DNA of 64,000 nt. Source: Tetrahymena thermophila SB210. Taxonomy: Eukaryota; Ciliophora; Oligohymenophorea; Hymenostomatida; Tetrahymenidae. The position numbers were made by a program, and so were the translations under genes. Position 1 is the first letter of the stretch. The number at the start of each line of letters is the position of its first letter. Of this stretch, positions 26,311-40,495 are shown piece after piece. The stretch spans positions 558,001 through 622,000 of the forward strand of contig NW_002476481.1 in the NCBI RefSeq assembly GCF_000189635.1, given 5' to 3'. The notes below the pieces were generated by a model, which did not search any database, was not told the DNA's origin, and was given only the letters and a program-made list of their open reading frames with translations.

Positions 26311-29300
26311 TCAAACATTTTAAATAGAATGTTATGATTTTAATTTTTTCTTTTGTTTATTAAAGGAATAATTATTTAATTAAGGAGTATTAGATAATTC
26401 AAATTGAAAATTTTTCGAACTGTTAAGATGATCTATTATCATATTTAAACCTTGATCATCTATTTTATTTTTATTTCTAAAGTAATTCCTTGTAAATTAT
26501 ACAAATGAAAGTATTTAGATTCCACTTCTTACCAGAAATAAAATTAAGCTTGCTATTAAACAAATGATTAGAAATACCAAAGTTATTAAACTAAATTAAA
26601 TAACATTTATCATTTATTCATCACTAATTACATCTTGTTCTATTATATCTTACTGCTTTTTCACACTGATAATAAATAATATAAAGGCTATGGAAACCAA
26701 AAGCTCTTAAAATATTTTATAAATTATAAAAAAATTATTAATGAAGAATCTGTAATATAATAAATATGCAGCAAAGCATATGAAACTAGCTGCTATGATT
26801 GCACCACATACTTTTGGATTTGAGTATAATACATAAATTAAGGTTATACAAATGTATTTCTTCAAATAACTCATTATCAAATAGCTTCTCCATCCTCTTG
26901 CTTTTACATTTAAGTTTAAAGCAAAATTCGGTGTGTTGTTTTATATATATTAATTATCCTTTTTTAAAATAATTGCTACTATTAGAATAATAAATATAAC
27001 ATGAGTTACTAATTGCATTATTGCATACTATTTTTGAGATGAGTATTCTAAAGAGTAATATATACTAAGTAAGGTACAAGTAATATATCCTTGGTGCAAT
27101 TATGACATAATATTAACCAAGAAGTTCACTACTGTTATAGTATATTGTTTACCTTCTATAACCTATCTTGCAAATAGACATAATAAAGATATAATTACTG
27201 ATATAATTAACAATAAATGTGGTAGGGCTAAATTTTGATAAATATTATCTTTAAAACCTAGCTATTATAAAAGCTTCTTATGGTTATCAATATCTTCATT
27301 TGAGGTTGTATTTGAATTAGTGCTCAGTTCATCTGGACTTGGAATTTCAGTAAATATAAAAGATGCTCCTAAAAGGGCTCCAGTATATATAGGCTAAGGT
27401 AATTATTCTTTAAAAACAATTAGAGGACCTAATAATTGAACGAAGTTAGAAAGCAAACACAAAATTTAAAAGTTTTTAAGAATATTAATTATAGATTAAA
27501 GAAGTCCTTCTTATGTAGATAAGCTTTATCCTAAGCTTTTTACATTATTTATAGCACTTTGTTTATTTTGTAAATTATTGTTAACATAATCAGATGTTAG
27601 TATTGTATTTTAAACTTAGTAGATGGATTGTTTATTATTATAATTAATAACTATTTAACTGATTTTAATATTTTGCTAAACTGAGACTTAGAATATTATA
27701 TTATTATCATTTTATTACTATGAAATGATAGTATAATCTTTACTTTGGATTAGCTTAGGAGGGTCAATTATCAACCTTATTGTTTTTAATTCATCTGTAT
27801 AGGGAGCTCTATTAAAAATAACAGTTATAATATTATATTGAATATCCTTTGTAAGTTAGATTTGGCTTATTTAGAGCTATAAAATACAAATTTTTCTAGG
27901 AGCATAAAAAATATAGTCTTAAATGCAAATACATTCTTTTTTAGACTAAGAAGGCTCTAAGCCTTTACTAGATTCACAAGTTTGAAGACAATCATTCTAC
28001 CATAGATAATGGCCATTTAAACAAATTGTGCATATTTACTGATTATTGCAAACTTCACAGTGAGGTTATAAGCATGGATCGCATATTTTATTTGAGTCAC
28101 AGTAATAGCCAGGTAATTAAAATTTATAACAAAATATATTATTATTAGATTAATTATGCTAGTAGGGGTTTGAAGAAGAACATTAGCATTATTATAAAAT
28201 ATTATTATATTCATAATTTTATGCTATGTCAGAACAATGATTAATACATTTATTATTTGCTAATACAAAATTACCTTTACATTTCTAACATATTGAAGTT
28301 AACTCATACATTTTTGTTTCAAGATTTAACAAACACTTTTGAATAGTTTTTGCACAATTTTACATTTACTAACTAATAATAGCAGGATTAAGAGAAGTTT
28401 CATGGCAAGGTTTGCAAAGATTATCTCCTCCATATCGATATAAATTTTATGCGCAAGTTGTACATTTAGAAGATTCTGAGCATGTACTACATGAAGAATC
28501 ACAAGTTATGCATTTTTATTTCTCAATATAGAAGCCGTTTGTAGGGCACACATCTATACAAGTTTAAGACTAAATATTTAAAAATTAGCCAAATTTACAA
28601 GAAGTGCAATTTTTAGAAGATATAGAGCAAGTTAAGCATGCTGAATCACAAGGTAAACAATTTTTTTCTAAAGCATAAAATCCAGCTTGATCGCAAGAGT
28701 TTTAACATGTTAGACTCTAAGTGTTTAAAAATTGAAAATCTTAACATGAAGTACAACTCTTAGAAGTTTATTTGCAAGTTTTGCATGATTTATCACAATC
28801 TAAGCAAGATTTGGTTTAATCATCAAAGTATTATTGACTCTAAGGACATACACATTATTTTAATTAATCAAATTCAAAGTTAGCCTTGCATTAATTGCAA
28901 ATATTAGGTTCATAACAAATTTAACAATTTTATGGACATTTCTCACATTGATTAGTTTTTGAATTATAAAATTCTCCGTTTTTTATTTAACAACATTAAT
29001 TTTAATAAAGTTATGAATCTTAATTACAAGATGTACACTTATTAGGTCCTTCTCCATCACATTCTAAACAACTTTAATCGCATTTTTTACATTTGTATAA
29101 TAAAATAAATTTAATAGAATAATATCCTGGTATGCATTCTTCTTTACAAACATTTTGGGCTAAAGCTACTACACAATTATTACAACCTTCAAGAGTGCAA
29201 TCAAGTAATATTCTTATTTTTTAGCTTTTAATTTCTTTTTACGTGCCAAAATAGTGATGAACAATACTATTCATTTATTTAGGCATTTTATCTTATGATT

Positions 29301-30030
29301 TATTCAAAGTAAAATCATCTCCAAAATAAATCAACTTTTTGATTAGAGATTTATTTTGGAAATCCCTTAATGGATAGAAAAATTAACATTTTGTTCTTTT
29401 TAAAAAATATAAAAGATAAGTAAAATTTAATTAATTTGCAATAAAATTTACTTATCTTTAATGCAACTAATCAGTTAATCTGTATCTAAAAGTAGTTTTT
29501 CATCTTTGTTTAAAAATAGTTCATGCGAAGTTGATAAATCTTAAGTAGATTTCTGCATAAGATCTAATATATTCTATTTCTCAATGTAGAAATCTTCTGG
29601 AATTAAAGAATTATTAATAATAAATTTAAATCCTACAAAACTTTGATTATCCTTTATGTCTGTGGTACTAATAAGAAATATAAAAAATTAATGAAATACT
29701 TATTTAATTTTATCAAATAAATTTTATTTCTATTTACCTTAATAAAATAGAAAGATTTTCAAATTTTAAGATTCCTTTTTGCTTGAACTACTTTTAATCA
29801 AATACTAAATACTTTATCATAATTGATACCTAATTCATTTAATCTAAATATTCGTAAATTAGTTTTTCTTTATAACTTAATGTAAATTCTTGTATAGTTT
29901 GTTAAGATTAATCACTAAAAAATATGTTTAGGATGTGATTTTATTGTTATTTTATAGAAACTAAGTTCTGTAAATAGAGGTTTTAAGAATTTTCAATCAA
30001 AATTATTAATAAAATTGTAATCTTTATCAT
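26311..30030 (-). CDS. Cysteine-rich multi-pass membrane protein, sub-family B (B4), altered splice donor
   Basis: Exon 1 is 29738-30030, intron 1 29668-29737, and exon 3 26311-29395, scanned with no TGA before 26311-26313. The ancestral donor of intron 2 (GTAAATG in B1-B3) reads TTAACTG here, at 29472-29478. A GTAAATTTT donor exactly 27 nt downstream keeps the phase. Exon 2 would then be 29452-29667, intron 2 29396-29451 (56 nt), and the product 1,197 residues with nine extra codons. Otherwise it is a typical B protein: signal peptide MIKITILLIILIENS, CxxC repeats, beta-rich region and helical block. Without the new donor the protein would go out of frame and be truncated. Receptor-like function is inferred. 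Confidence 0.75.
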
Positions 30031-31820
30031 TTTTTTAGTTGATTTTTAAAAAGTATTAATATTAAGTATTATCAAAACATTTTGATTTTCTTTTTTATAA
30101 ATTTATTATGAAAAAATGAGAGATATTTTTCATTTATTCGAGTGAGCTTATTGCCAACCAATTAAATGCTGAAATTATTAAAAGTTAAGCGATAATTAGT
30201 ATAATGGTAATTTATTTTATTTTGGATTTTTAAACTTAACATCAGAAATTAATCAAATTAATTTATATTATTTGGTATTTTTATTACATTATATTTATTT
30301 GATACTTTTTTATTTTATGGGAAATCGATTATTGTTTTTAAGAAAATTTTTCTAAAAATTAGCTTTAATTATTTAGAAAGAAAAGTTTTGTATAATATTA
30401 CTATCTAAATCAAACCCCCGAATTAAAAAGATAATTAATAGCTTTGGATATAATTATTTTTGAAGATTTTTAAAAACTAATAATGAAATACATATAATAG
30501 ATTTTTTTAGTAATATTTAACTTCATTTTTTCTAAAAAAATTATTTACTGTTTAATTGACTTATTCAAAGTATTAATTTTTATTAAATAATTAAGAATTG
30601 TAATTAAATATGTAAATTAATCAAATTGAAACCAATAAATGTATGTAACAAATGTAATTTGTTAACAATCAGATTTAGTAATTGTAATAAAATATTTTAA
30701 TAATTTTTTTTCTCTTTTTGGACAGCAATTTTTAATATTATTATTTTTTTTTAGATTAAAATGACCAACGTTTCTTCATATTTCTTAATTTAAATATTCT
30801 TTCTTTTGAAATTAATTCAAAAAGATTTATTAACTTAAAAACTATATTAAAGAATATAATATTTTATCTATTTTTAGTCAAAAATAATAATTAAATCAAA
30901 TTTTATTTTACTGATAAAAATCTAAATTTAAAATTAGCAATATGTTTATTTGAATACTTTCTACTTCACTTTTCAAAGTAGATTACAACTTCTATTTACT
31001 TTTTTTAGTTTTTTATATAATTTTTATTTATTTTTATACTCAATTTTTAATCTATTTATATATTTTTATCTATAAATCTTTCCTTTTGGTATTTAAATAA
31101 AGAATATTAGTAGCAATTCCTTAAAAATAAACAGAAAATATTAAAGCGACTAATTTAATTAATGCATTTAGATTAAAAAATTTAATAATTTTATTGAAAT
31201 TAAAGATTAGATTAAGTAGTAATTGTATTAATTTATTTTTCATGAAATATTAATTGTAAACATATTTTTTTTGATAAATTCAATCAATTATAAAGATATT
31301 TTGATTTCTAATAAATTGATAACTCCACTTCAAGCCAAAAAATTCTATGCCTTCCCAAAACAATACTCCTATTAAAGTAATTAAAATAATTTCACTTTTT
31401 AAATATTTATCCCATAATTTAATTGAAGAAGAACATTAGGGAAATAGTGAAACAAAGATAATCATTTTTATTATATATTAGGGATAGACTGAATAAAATT
31501 TTTATTTGATATTCGGTAAAATATTTTTGAAATTATTATTTTTCTATTTTACAAAATTTCTGCCATTAATATATCCATCCTTAATTAATGAGGATTTACA
31601 GTATTTAATTCTACATACATAAATGAAATATAATTAAAAATACTGCAGCTTCAACATATTTATAAAAAACAAACTGTGTTTAAAAAATTTAAAATTAAAA
31701 TTCTTTAAGCTTTTTTAGAAAAACACAATATACAAAATAAATTTTTAAGATAATTTTTTGTTTCTTTTATTAGGCTAATATTTGCGAAAAGAGATTGTTA
31801 ACTCATGTTTCTTTCAATTT
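30031..31820. other. Intergenic upstream of B4
   Basis: Decayed leader region (to about 30220, outer ATG changed to ATT) and then the shared B spacer to about 31310. From there to the A2 stop is AT-rich DNA without an open frame. Nothing else recognised. Confidence 0.5.
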
Positions 31821-34800
31821 TCATGATTCAAAATCCAATTTTTAAGATATTTGTTTACTTCTTTTACCTTCATATTATTTTTGAAATTTTATTACTACTA
31901 CTGATTATTATTTAGATGAGTTAACTTCATCCAAAATTTAATTTAATGAATCTGTTATTAAATCTTTTTAATTTTTTTTTGTAAAATAATTTTTTAATTT
32001 TTAAAAGATTTGAATAAGCTATATTGCCAGTCTAGATAAGAATAAAATGAAGCTCATTACTAAGCAAGTAGCTAGCATTATTATAACAGATAAGCTAAAT
32101 TAATCTACACTCTTTAATTCCTCATCTGATATAATATCTTAGTTTAGTAAATCTTATTATTTCTTAATGCAAATTGTAAATAAAATCATCGTAATAAATA
32201 TTAAAAACTCTTAAGCTATTTTAAATATATTAATAAACATACTATTGAAAAATCTGAAATATAAGATATATAGTCCAAAGAGCCCAAAATTAATAGAAAG
32301 TATAATGCAGCAAATATAAGGATGAGTAGGAATAGTTAAAATTAGTATTATTGAGATATATTTTTTTAAATAGCTAGCTAAAAGATAAGTATTCCATCCT
32401 TTTGCTTTTGTATTAATGTTTAAAGCGAAGTTTGGTAAAAAGCTTTCAATGTAGTTGATATCTTTCTTAAAAGAAATACAGTAAATTAAAATAAAAAAAA
32501 CAGCATGAATGATCGATTAAATAACTGCATAATATTTCTCTTAAGTGTAAGCTAAGCAATAATAAATACTAAATAAAGACGGTGTAATAAAGCCTTGTTG
32601 AGTAGATGAGGCTATATTCATTAAAAAGTTAACTATTTCCATGGTATACTATTTTCCTTTCATAATCCATCTTGCAAAGCAGCAAAGGACAACAATAATT
32701 ATAGTAATAATTAAAGATATATTTGGTAAAGGAAGGGAAGAGTATAAGTTTTCTTATAATCCTAAATCTTGCAATAGATTTTGTTCAGATGAAACTTATG
32801 TTTGACTAGAAGTATCGTTCTAAATATTAGCACTCAGCTAATTAGCATCTGGGATAGAATTGAATATAAATGAAGATGCTAATATTGTACCTACATATAC
32901 CATTTTAGGCAGAAATTGCTTAAATAAAATCAAAGGTCCAAAAAATTAAATAAAATTTGAAAAAAAGCATAAAATTTGGAATTATTTTAGGATAAGGATA
33001 ACTATATAGCCATTTCCTTTGCCAGAAACAAGAACTTTGCTAACATTTGTAGCACTATCAATTTTTGCCTGCATATTTTGCTAAGAATTGTTGTAATTAT
33101 TTGTTGTGAGTATAGCATTCTATATCTTGAATATTTCTTTCTAATTGCCAAAATAAACTACTATTTCATTAACTCTTCTATTTTATTCAACAGATATATT
33201 AAAAGTGATAGTGTTACTTACTTACTGCTGAGATACTATTTGATAATCTGTATTTAAAGTCAATTTACCAGGATCCAATTATATACTAAGTCCTTTTAAT
33301 TCATTTGGGTATGGAACTCTGTTAAAAGTAACAGTTATGATGTTAAAATCTGAATTTTTAGAGAGATTAATTTAAGTAATAATCAATTTTGTAACACAGA
33401 TATTGTCAGGATTAATTAAGATATAATCTTAGATGCATTCACATTGTGCTTTAGAGTTTGAGATTTATAAGTTTCTAGAAGATGGACAAGATTAAAGACA
33501 TTCATTCAACCAAAGATAATATCCACTGCTACATAATGTGCAGGTGTTTTAATCTTAGCATGTTTAGCAATTTAACTAACTGCACTCATGACAGATTTTA
33601 TTATTATCACAAAAGTATCCTAACTACTAGAAGCTACTACAAAATATTGAATTATTTTGTTTAATATGCTTATATGGAAAACTAAATGAGCATTCGCACT
33701 AATTTGTGTTTACATTTAAATAGTAATTCTGACTGATTAGGGAACAACTATCTACACAAATGTTATTAATTAAAGAATATCCTTAATTACAAGCAAGACA
33801 AATGGTAATTAGCTCATAACTTTTAGTTTGGTTATTATATAAACATTGCTAGGAAGAATTATTACAATTGATAACTGTAGTTTAAACTAATGTGGCTGGA
33901 CAAGCTTTACAAAGATTATCTCCTACATATTTGTAAAGTCCAGTGGCACAAGTAATGCATTGAGAGTTATTTGGTCCGTTACAAGTTTTACATGATTGAT
34001 CGCAAGGAGAGCATTTACCTTAATCTATGAAAAAGCCTCCCATGATATCACAAGTTTTTTGACATGTTGAATTATTTGTGTAAAAAAAATATTCACTGCT
34101 GCAAGAAAGGCAATTATTTTGAGAAGATCCATTACAGGTAAGACATGAGCCAGAGCATTTAGTACATTAATTAGAGTCAAGATAGTATCCAGGAGCACAT
34201 ACTATGCAACTTGATTAATTTGTGCATTTCAAACAATTTTACAAGCAATTAATGCATGTTTTTGTATTAGAATCATAGTATTAGCCTTAATTTATTAAGC
34301 AAGCTTCACAACCATTATTTAAGGAGTTTAATTAATAATTTTATTAGCATACACTGCAATCTTAAGAACTCATACAAATCAAACACGAAGAAGGACATTA
34401 ACCACATATTTTCTAACTAGAATCATAATATTATCCTTAGTTTATCAAGCAAGCTTAACAACCATTTTTTTAAGAGTTTACTTAATAGTCACTTTAACAT
34501 ACAGAACAATCATTAGAACTATTGCACGTTAAGCAATTACTAGGACAATTTCCACATTAAAATTTTTAGGAATCATAGAATTACCCATTATTAATTTTGC
34601 AAATTTGACAATTATTTGAGGAGTTCAATTCATAGTTAGTATTGCATACGCTACAACTAGAAGAGCTACTACAAATTGAACAATTTTGAGGACATTACCC
34701 ACAAGGTTAAGTAGTAGTTTTAAAATATTAACTTGAGCCGCATGTTGAGCAGTTATTACTAGAAACTAAAGCAAAATTATTTTTACAAGTAATACAAATA

Positions 34801-34955
34801 TTTTAATTAGCTGTTGAGCATAAAGCACAATTATTATTACAAGCTGATCCTGTACAAGGTGGACAAGTAGTACCAGATTGACTAGCGCCTCCAGAACCTG
34901 TACCAGAACCACTTGATTCTCCATCAGTAGAAGGATCACCAGTAGAAGGGAGCAT
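31821..34955 (-). CDS. Cysteine-rich multi-pass membrane protein, sub-family A (A2); N-terminus uncertain
   Basis: From ATG at 34955 the frame is open for 1,044 residues to TGA at 31821-31823. The segment follows A1 closely: a Ser/Gly/Thr-rich linker where A1 has Gly/Pro, 50-residue cysteine repeats, a beta-rich region, helices and a charged tail. In A1 a further 72 residues with the signal peptide lie upstream. In A2 the matching ATG at 35154 is out of frame by one base relative to A1 (46 against 45 nt to the shared TAAATAATT), and that frame stops at TGA. The in-frame upstream sequence (to 35129) has no ATG. Either there is an unrecognised 5' exon, a base-count error in a T run, or a recent inactivating change removing the signal peptide. 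Confidence 0.72.
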
Positions 34956-35154
34956 TCTAATATTTTGTTTTTGACTTTATAGATATAAAATACATTTATC
35001 AGTATTTTTACATTCTAATTTTCTAAATTCTTTTTTAAATTCTTATTTTTTTGAGTATAAAGAGTAAAAAAAGTAAACTAACTCAGATTTAATACTTTTA
35101 ATTATTTAAAAAATAAATATAAAAAATGTTCAATGCTTGAATCTTAATTTACAT
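34956..35154 (-). pseudogene. Frameshifted signal-peptide region of A2
   Basis: This segment aligns with residues 1-72 of A1: ATAATTAAAAGTATTAAATC here matches ATAATTAATAGTATAGAATC there, and the conserved SELV/SELI start of the mature part is present. One extra base, most likely in one of the T runs between 35108 and 35130, puts the ATG at 35154 out of frame with the body of the gene. Confidence 0.65.
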
Positions 35155-38100
35155 ATTTTTTGATTCTTAGTTAGCAATTAAATTATTCTTATTGAAGTCT
35201 ATTAAATTCGACCTAAGTTCTTATATCAGATTGGATGCAATAAAAAAGCGATGGCTTCCTTGAAATATGCTAAATTAAACAACTATAAACTCCTGAAAGC
35301 AATACATTTATTAGTACTAATTTGTTAAGATGTCGCTGATATTATTTAAATCTATATTTTAATTACTAATAAAAAATAAATTAAATAAAAATTAAATAGG
35401 AAGAGCTAAATTATTATTTATTCGAACATTTGATTTAAAAATCGGTTAATTATATTATGCAAAAATAAAATAATTTATTTTTTTTAAATGAATCACTTTT
35501 TTTTGTTATGAAATAAAAATTCATCTTTTTCTTTCTATCTATCTTTAGATTTATTTTAGTATTTATTTATTTATTTATCTTCTTTTCATTGAAAAATATT
35601 TTGTATTTAATGAAATTTTTTTTAAATAAAAAAATAAAATGTAAAATTAAAAATTTTTTTTTTGCTTTATTTGACTAATATTATTTAAATAAAATTTTAT
35701 GAAATAAAAAAGGATAATTAATAAATAAATAATATACCTGCAAATCCTATTCAAATCAAAGAAAAATAAATTAATATCCTAGTTGTTTTATTTATATTGT
35801 TCTATTTGTTTGAGAATTTCTATTTAATAATCAAAAAAACCCTCAGAATATTTAAAACTGATTTACAAATCTAAATATTGCTAAGTGAATTCAAAGTTTT
35901 CATTTAAAAATTATTGAAATAATATTTGCTTTCCAAACTCTTATGTGAAAACTATGTAGGATTAGATAAATAATATTATTTTGTTTAGAAAACTCCATGA
36001 GAGTGTTTTCATGTTTGCCTTCTTACTTGTTTTGAGTAATTCAAATTATTATATTTATTTATTTTTTTTGTTTAGTTTTTCTAATATTTTTGGAAAAATA
36101 AATTATTAATTTCACAATATAGTATTTAATTAATGAACCAAATAAATTTCGAATAGATTCTTTAAAATACAAAAAACTTGATTATATTTCTAAATAAAAT
36201 TAAGAATCATTAAATTATTCTATGAGAATACAAATTAAAGGGAAATTATATAAGGATGGGCATTGGAGCTTACTCATATCAATAAAAATAAAGAACGTTT
36301 TGTTGTTATTTGAAATAACTAATAATTATATTGATTATATTTAAATATTTACTCTCTTAATATAAACAAAATGCACACATAAATTGAGTAACTTAGGTAA
36401 TCAGGTTTCTATTTTTTTATTGTAAGCTAAAATTAATCTTAATCAACTATGAGAAAAATGTATTTTTATTAAAAATAAACCTTGAATTTATTAATTAATT
36501 AATTATGTTTCTAAATAACATTTTTGATTATTTTTTTAATAATAATTCAATATTAGAAAATGATCTATAGAAAAAATAAAGTTTTTTTAAATATATAAAT
36601 AAAATTAATTTTATTTATCATAAATTTTCACATATAAACACTAGAAAAGCTTTAGAATGAATATTTCGTAAATTTATATTAAAAAGTCTTTAAAAAACTA
36701 TTAATTTGTTTAATTTAAATGTAATCTTAATTGAAGAGAAACGACAGTATCTTATTTAAAAATTGAATGATTTAGAGTGTAACATATAAACTTAAAAAAA
36801 ATTCTGATCAAATATATTCATGAAACTCAAATTAAAAATCGTGATTATTTTTTTGCGAAAAATTAACAATATTTAAAAATCAATATTTTAAGAAAATGAA
36901 ATTAATAACTAACTTTTATCAAGCTAAGTAATTATTTATAATGTGTTGGTGGATTGATTCCCTTATGATCCTTAAAAATAGACAGTCTAAATAGAAATTT
37001 TTATTCAAGACAAAAACAAATATTAATTATGTGATTGAGGATTAAATTATTATTAAAAAGATATTAAGAAATTAAAATTATATTTCATTTATTTATTTAT
37101 AAATTTATCCACTTAAATAGTAAAAAATTTATATTATTTAATAAAATAAGTAATTCTAATTTAAATATGTATCAAATTCAATACATTTATTTATTATATT
37201 TTAATAAATGATTAAGCAACTAAATTACTTTATTATAATGTCTTATAAAAATATGTATTATCTTTGAATATAGTTATTAGTTATACATCAGAACAAAGTA
37301 ACTATTTTATTTTAAGATTACAGAACAAATTTTTGGATTCTGGTTTTTTTAATTGCTTCTAAAAAATTAAAATTTATCAGATAAATGTAAAACAATATAA
37401 GTAAGTTTAAATTCTATGGATTGAATTAAAAAAGTAAAAGAAAATAAAAAATAAATTTAAATCCATTTTAAGTAACAATAAGTGATAAACCTATCTTAAG
37501 TTCCCTTTTTTAACTGAGTTGTGAATTTTGAGGCTCCCCTCAAACAAATATCTGATTTTTAATCTCTAGTAGTTCAGCTCTTTTCTGCAAACTACAAAGT
37601 GTGAGACTAAATATTTTATGGTATATAACCTCAAATGAAAATGATTTTATACTAATATCATAAATTGAATTTAATATTTTTTTTAATGATTTTAAAAGTA
37701 AAACAAGCAAACCCATTTCTTTCTTTTATTTGAATTTTTAAACTCACTTTATTTTTATATAATTTATTTAAAAAATAATAATATGAAATATTTTATAAGA
37801 ACATCTTATTTATAAGCTTGTAAATATTATAATTAAAATCTATTAATCTAGAAATAAGGAAAAATGTAATTTTAAAAAAATCAAAAAAAATAAAGAATTT
37901 TATTTTTAAAACTAAATTTAAGTTCAATCAATTATTAACTAATCAAAATTTTTTTGATTTTATCTAATTTTTAATTTAAACATAAATAATTAGTTAATAT
38001 CAAATATACTTGCTTTTGATCTCAATCGATTATAGAAAACTTTTTTAACTCTCAAGGCTTATTTCATCTTTCCTTTAAATAAATGGCATACTATTAATTA

Positions 38101-38652
38101 ATAAATTCAAATATTTAGTAATTGAAAATATTTTTTAGCGTAAACTTTAAAATTAATAAATCTAATATATGTAATAAATTAAGAAATAACCAATAAAAAC
38201 AAAAATTTATTCCATGATATCACTATTAGTAAATAAATATAAAAGGTCCCCATAGGAATAAAGCAAATAAAAATATTTAAATCATCATATTATTGTATAA
38301 TTATATTTATAGAAGTTAATTACTTATAGAATGTAATTGTTTATAAGAATTAATAGTAACAATTTAAATAATCATTAATAATTCCTAAGTAAAAATATAA
38401 GAATAATATAAGAGCTAGCTGCTTAATTTTAAGCTCTCTAAGCAAATAAGAAAATGAATATATCATTAAATTTACTAAAGTAGCTTTTTTATTCATTTCA
38501 TTATCAAAGTCTTAAAATTTTTAGGTAATTTCTAATTTACTCATTCATGTTCTACTATAAAAAAAATATATTTAAATGAGAAAGAAAAATTCGATATCAA
38601 AAATTAAAAAAATTTGAATAAATCTATTCTTCATAGATTTATTTATAAATCA

Positions 38653-38739
<87 letters not shown>

Positions 38740-39301
38740 CTCTTTATAAAAATTATAAGTTTGCTTATTTAGTCAACCTTAAAATAAGATTAGTAAGTAA
38801 GTATCTTTATTCTTTGCTGTGATGAAATTAAATATTGAAGAATGTTTTATTGATTTATTTTTACCATAGAATGCAAATTATTAAGTTAAGTAAACTAAAT
38901 CTTTCTCTTCAAATTATTATTTAAAAGTTTCAAATTGAAATCTCTTCAATTTAATAATGATTTTAACAATTTCGTTTGAAACATATTTAGTAAAAAATAA
39001 TTAAACCATTATCAAGTACTATTTATAAAAGTATTTATATTTTGTTAATTAATAGTTTTACTTTTGGAAAAATAATTGATCTAAACTATTTAACAGATCA
39101 GGGTTATTATTTTTCTGATTTGTAATTATAAATTTAACTTTTTTTACCTAATCTTAAAAACTAAATTTATGCGAAAATAAGTAATAAAAATACTCTAAAC
39201 TAAAATATAAATTAAAAACATTGAGAACAGCAAGATTTTATTAATGAAATTTTATAAAGTTTATTAAATGGATATACATGAATATATATTATTTTATTTT
39301 T
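35155..39301. other. Long intergenic region between A2 and the protease-like genes
   Basis: About 4.1 kb of AT-rich DNA in which I found no supportable gene. Contents noted: a (GTTA)n microsatellite at 38654-38739 and a small hairpin TTTGAGG-CTCC-CCTCAAA at 37527-37544, within a slightly GC-richer patch (about 37490-37620). Confidence 0.45.
38654..38739. repeat. (GTTA)n microsatellite, about 21 copies
   Basis: An uninterrupted 4-base repeat of about 86 nt. It is not the Tetrahymena telomeric repeat (GGGGTT) and lies inside the sequence, so it is taken as a simple microsatellite. Confidence 0.9.
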
Positions 39302-40495
39302 TCAATATTCTTATTTAGAGTTTCTTAAGGATTATTTTTATAATAATGGAGCTAAAGCAACTTTATATTAGCCATGTTCATCTTAGTATAAGTAATACAA
39401 ATATCTGCTAAATATTCTTTTCCCTAAAGTTAAAGAATACAAATTTTTAATGAAATTTATATTAAGAGTATAGTAATCATCTTTTTTTATCATTACATCG
39501 TCTTAAGGAAATTGTAAATCAAGTTATAATGGCTTAGGAAGTATTCCGCTTTGATCAACATTTATCGAAACTCCAAAAGTAAAATTATTTTTTTATGACC
39601 ATTCACCAGGTTGTTAAATAGTAAATAATGATAAATCAGGTTCCATTCTTTTTTCAATCAAAAATCTATCGAAATCTTAAAAATATGATTCATCTATTTA
39701 AAACACTTAATCGTTCACTGCAGGGTTTAAATAAATATTAAGAATAATTTATTTAAGCATTTGTTCATCACAAAAATCCAATTTTCCACTAAAGATATAT
39801 TTTTTCTCATATTTAAAAACACCATTCCAACCTTAAGTTAAATTAAAAAGAGATTGTCTTGAAGGTATAAGTTTTGGATCATAATCAGGGATTGTTAAGT
39901 GATAATTGTTATTAGTTTGATCATAATAAAGCGAGTAGCTTTTTTTATTTATTTTTCCTTAACTATAGAGAGAAATAAAAATTTAACTCTCATATATTTC
40001 ACCAAATGAACTAGCTAGAAGTAAACCAATTCTCTGGTAGGGATATTTTGAGGGATTTTAATTTAGAGTATAAAGTGATTTGACTAAATATACTCCACGC
40101 AAATAAAAATGTACACCTTCCAAGACCATCCTTACATCAATTATATCCCCACTAGCAAAATAATCATAGCTGATTTACTCATCCTAAAATGTACCTGATT
40201 AGACACAGCTTTATTCTTTTAAGCAAGTGAATCTAGTGGCTATTTAATCTCCAAAATAAAGGCAATCCTAACATTCGATTGAAGTAAAGTAAGTGATTTA
40301 AGTATTTAAATCAAACTGTACTAGTGCATCTCCAATTGAATCAATTTTCATCATGGTTTAAAATTCTCCATTTAATTCTATTTTTAAAGAGTTAGAAAAA
40401 TCAGTTAAGGTTTATTTTCCTGAAGAAGCATTAATAAATTGCATACTGCAATTAACTATACTTAATAAAAGAGCTAAAGCTATTATTTTCTTCAT
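39302..40495 (-). CDS. Secreted pepsin-like (aspartic protease-like) protein, copy D1
   Basis: Single exon, 397 residues, fully translated; stop TGA at 39302-39304. The start at 40495 gives a signal peptide (MKKIIALALLLSIVNC). At 60-78 the sequence QFDLNTQITYFTSIECQDC has the spacing of the pepsin N-lobe active site (F-D-T-G-S then C 13 residues after the Asp), but with DLN in place of DTG. The C-terminal part, with KPLQLDLQF, then LGKRIFSRYLYYLY and KVALAPL, resembles the closing beta strands of A1-family aspartic proteases (LG..FLR..Y..FD....GLAP). No second DTG/DSG was found, so catalysis is doubtful. Tandem paralogue at 42144-43343. The link to the receptor-like array is only one of position. 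Confidence 0.85.

Noticed and set aside
33482-33664. Plus-strand frame of 60 codons
   Set aside because: Antisense to the A2 cysteine-rich region, which is open throughout on the minus strand.
31821-35154. A true mating-type locus (MTA/MTB pair)
   Set aside because: All receptor-like genes here point the same way, whereas MTA and MTB are described as a head-to-head pair; only the domain plan is similar.
38654-38739. Telomere-like repeat
   Set aside because: The unit is GTTA, not the GGGGTT of Tetrahymena, and it lies in the middle of continuous sequence.
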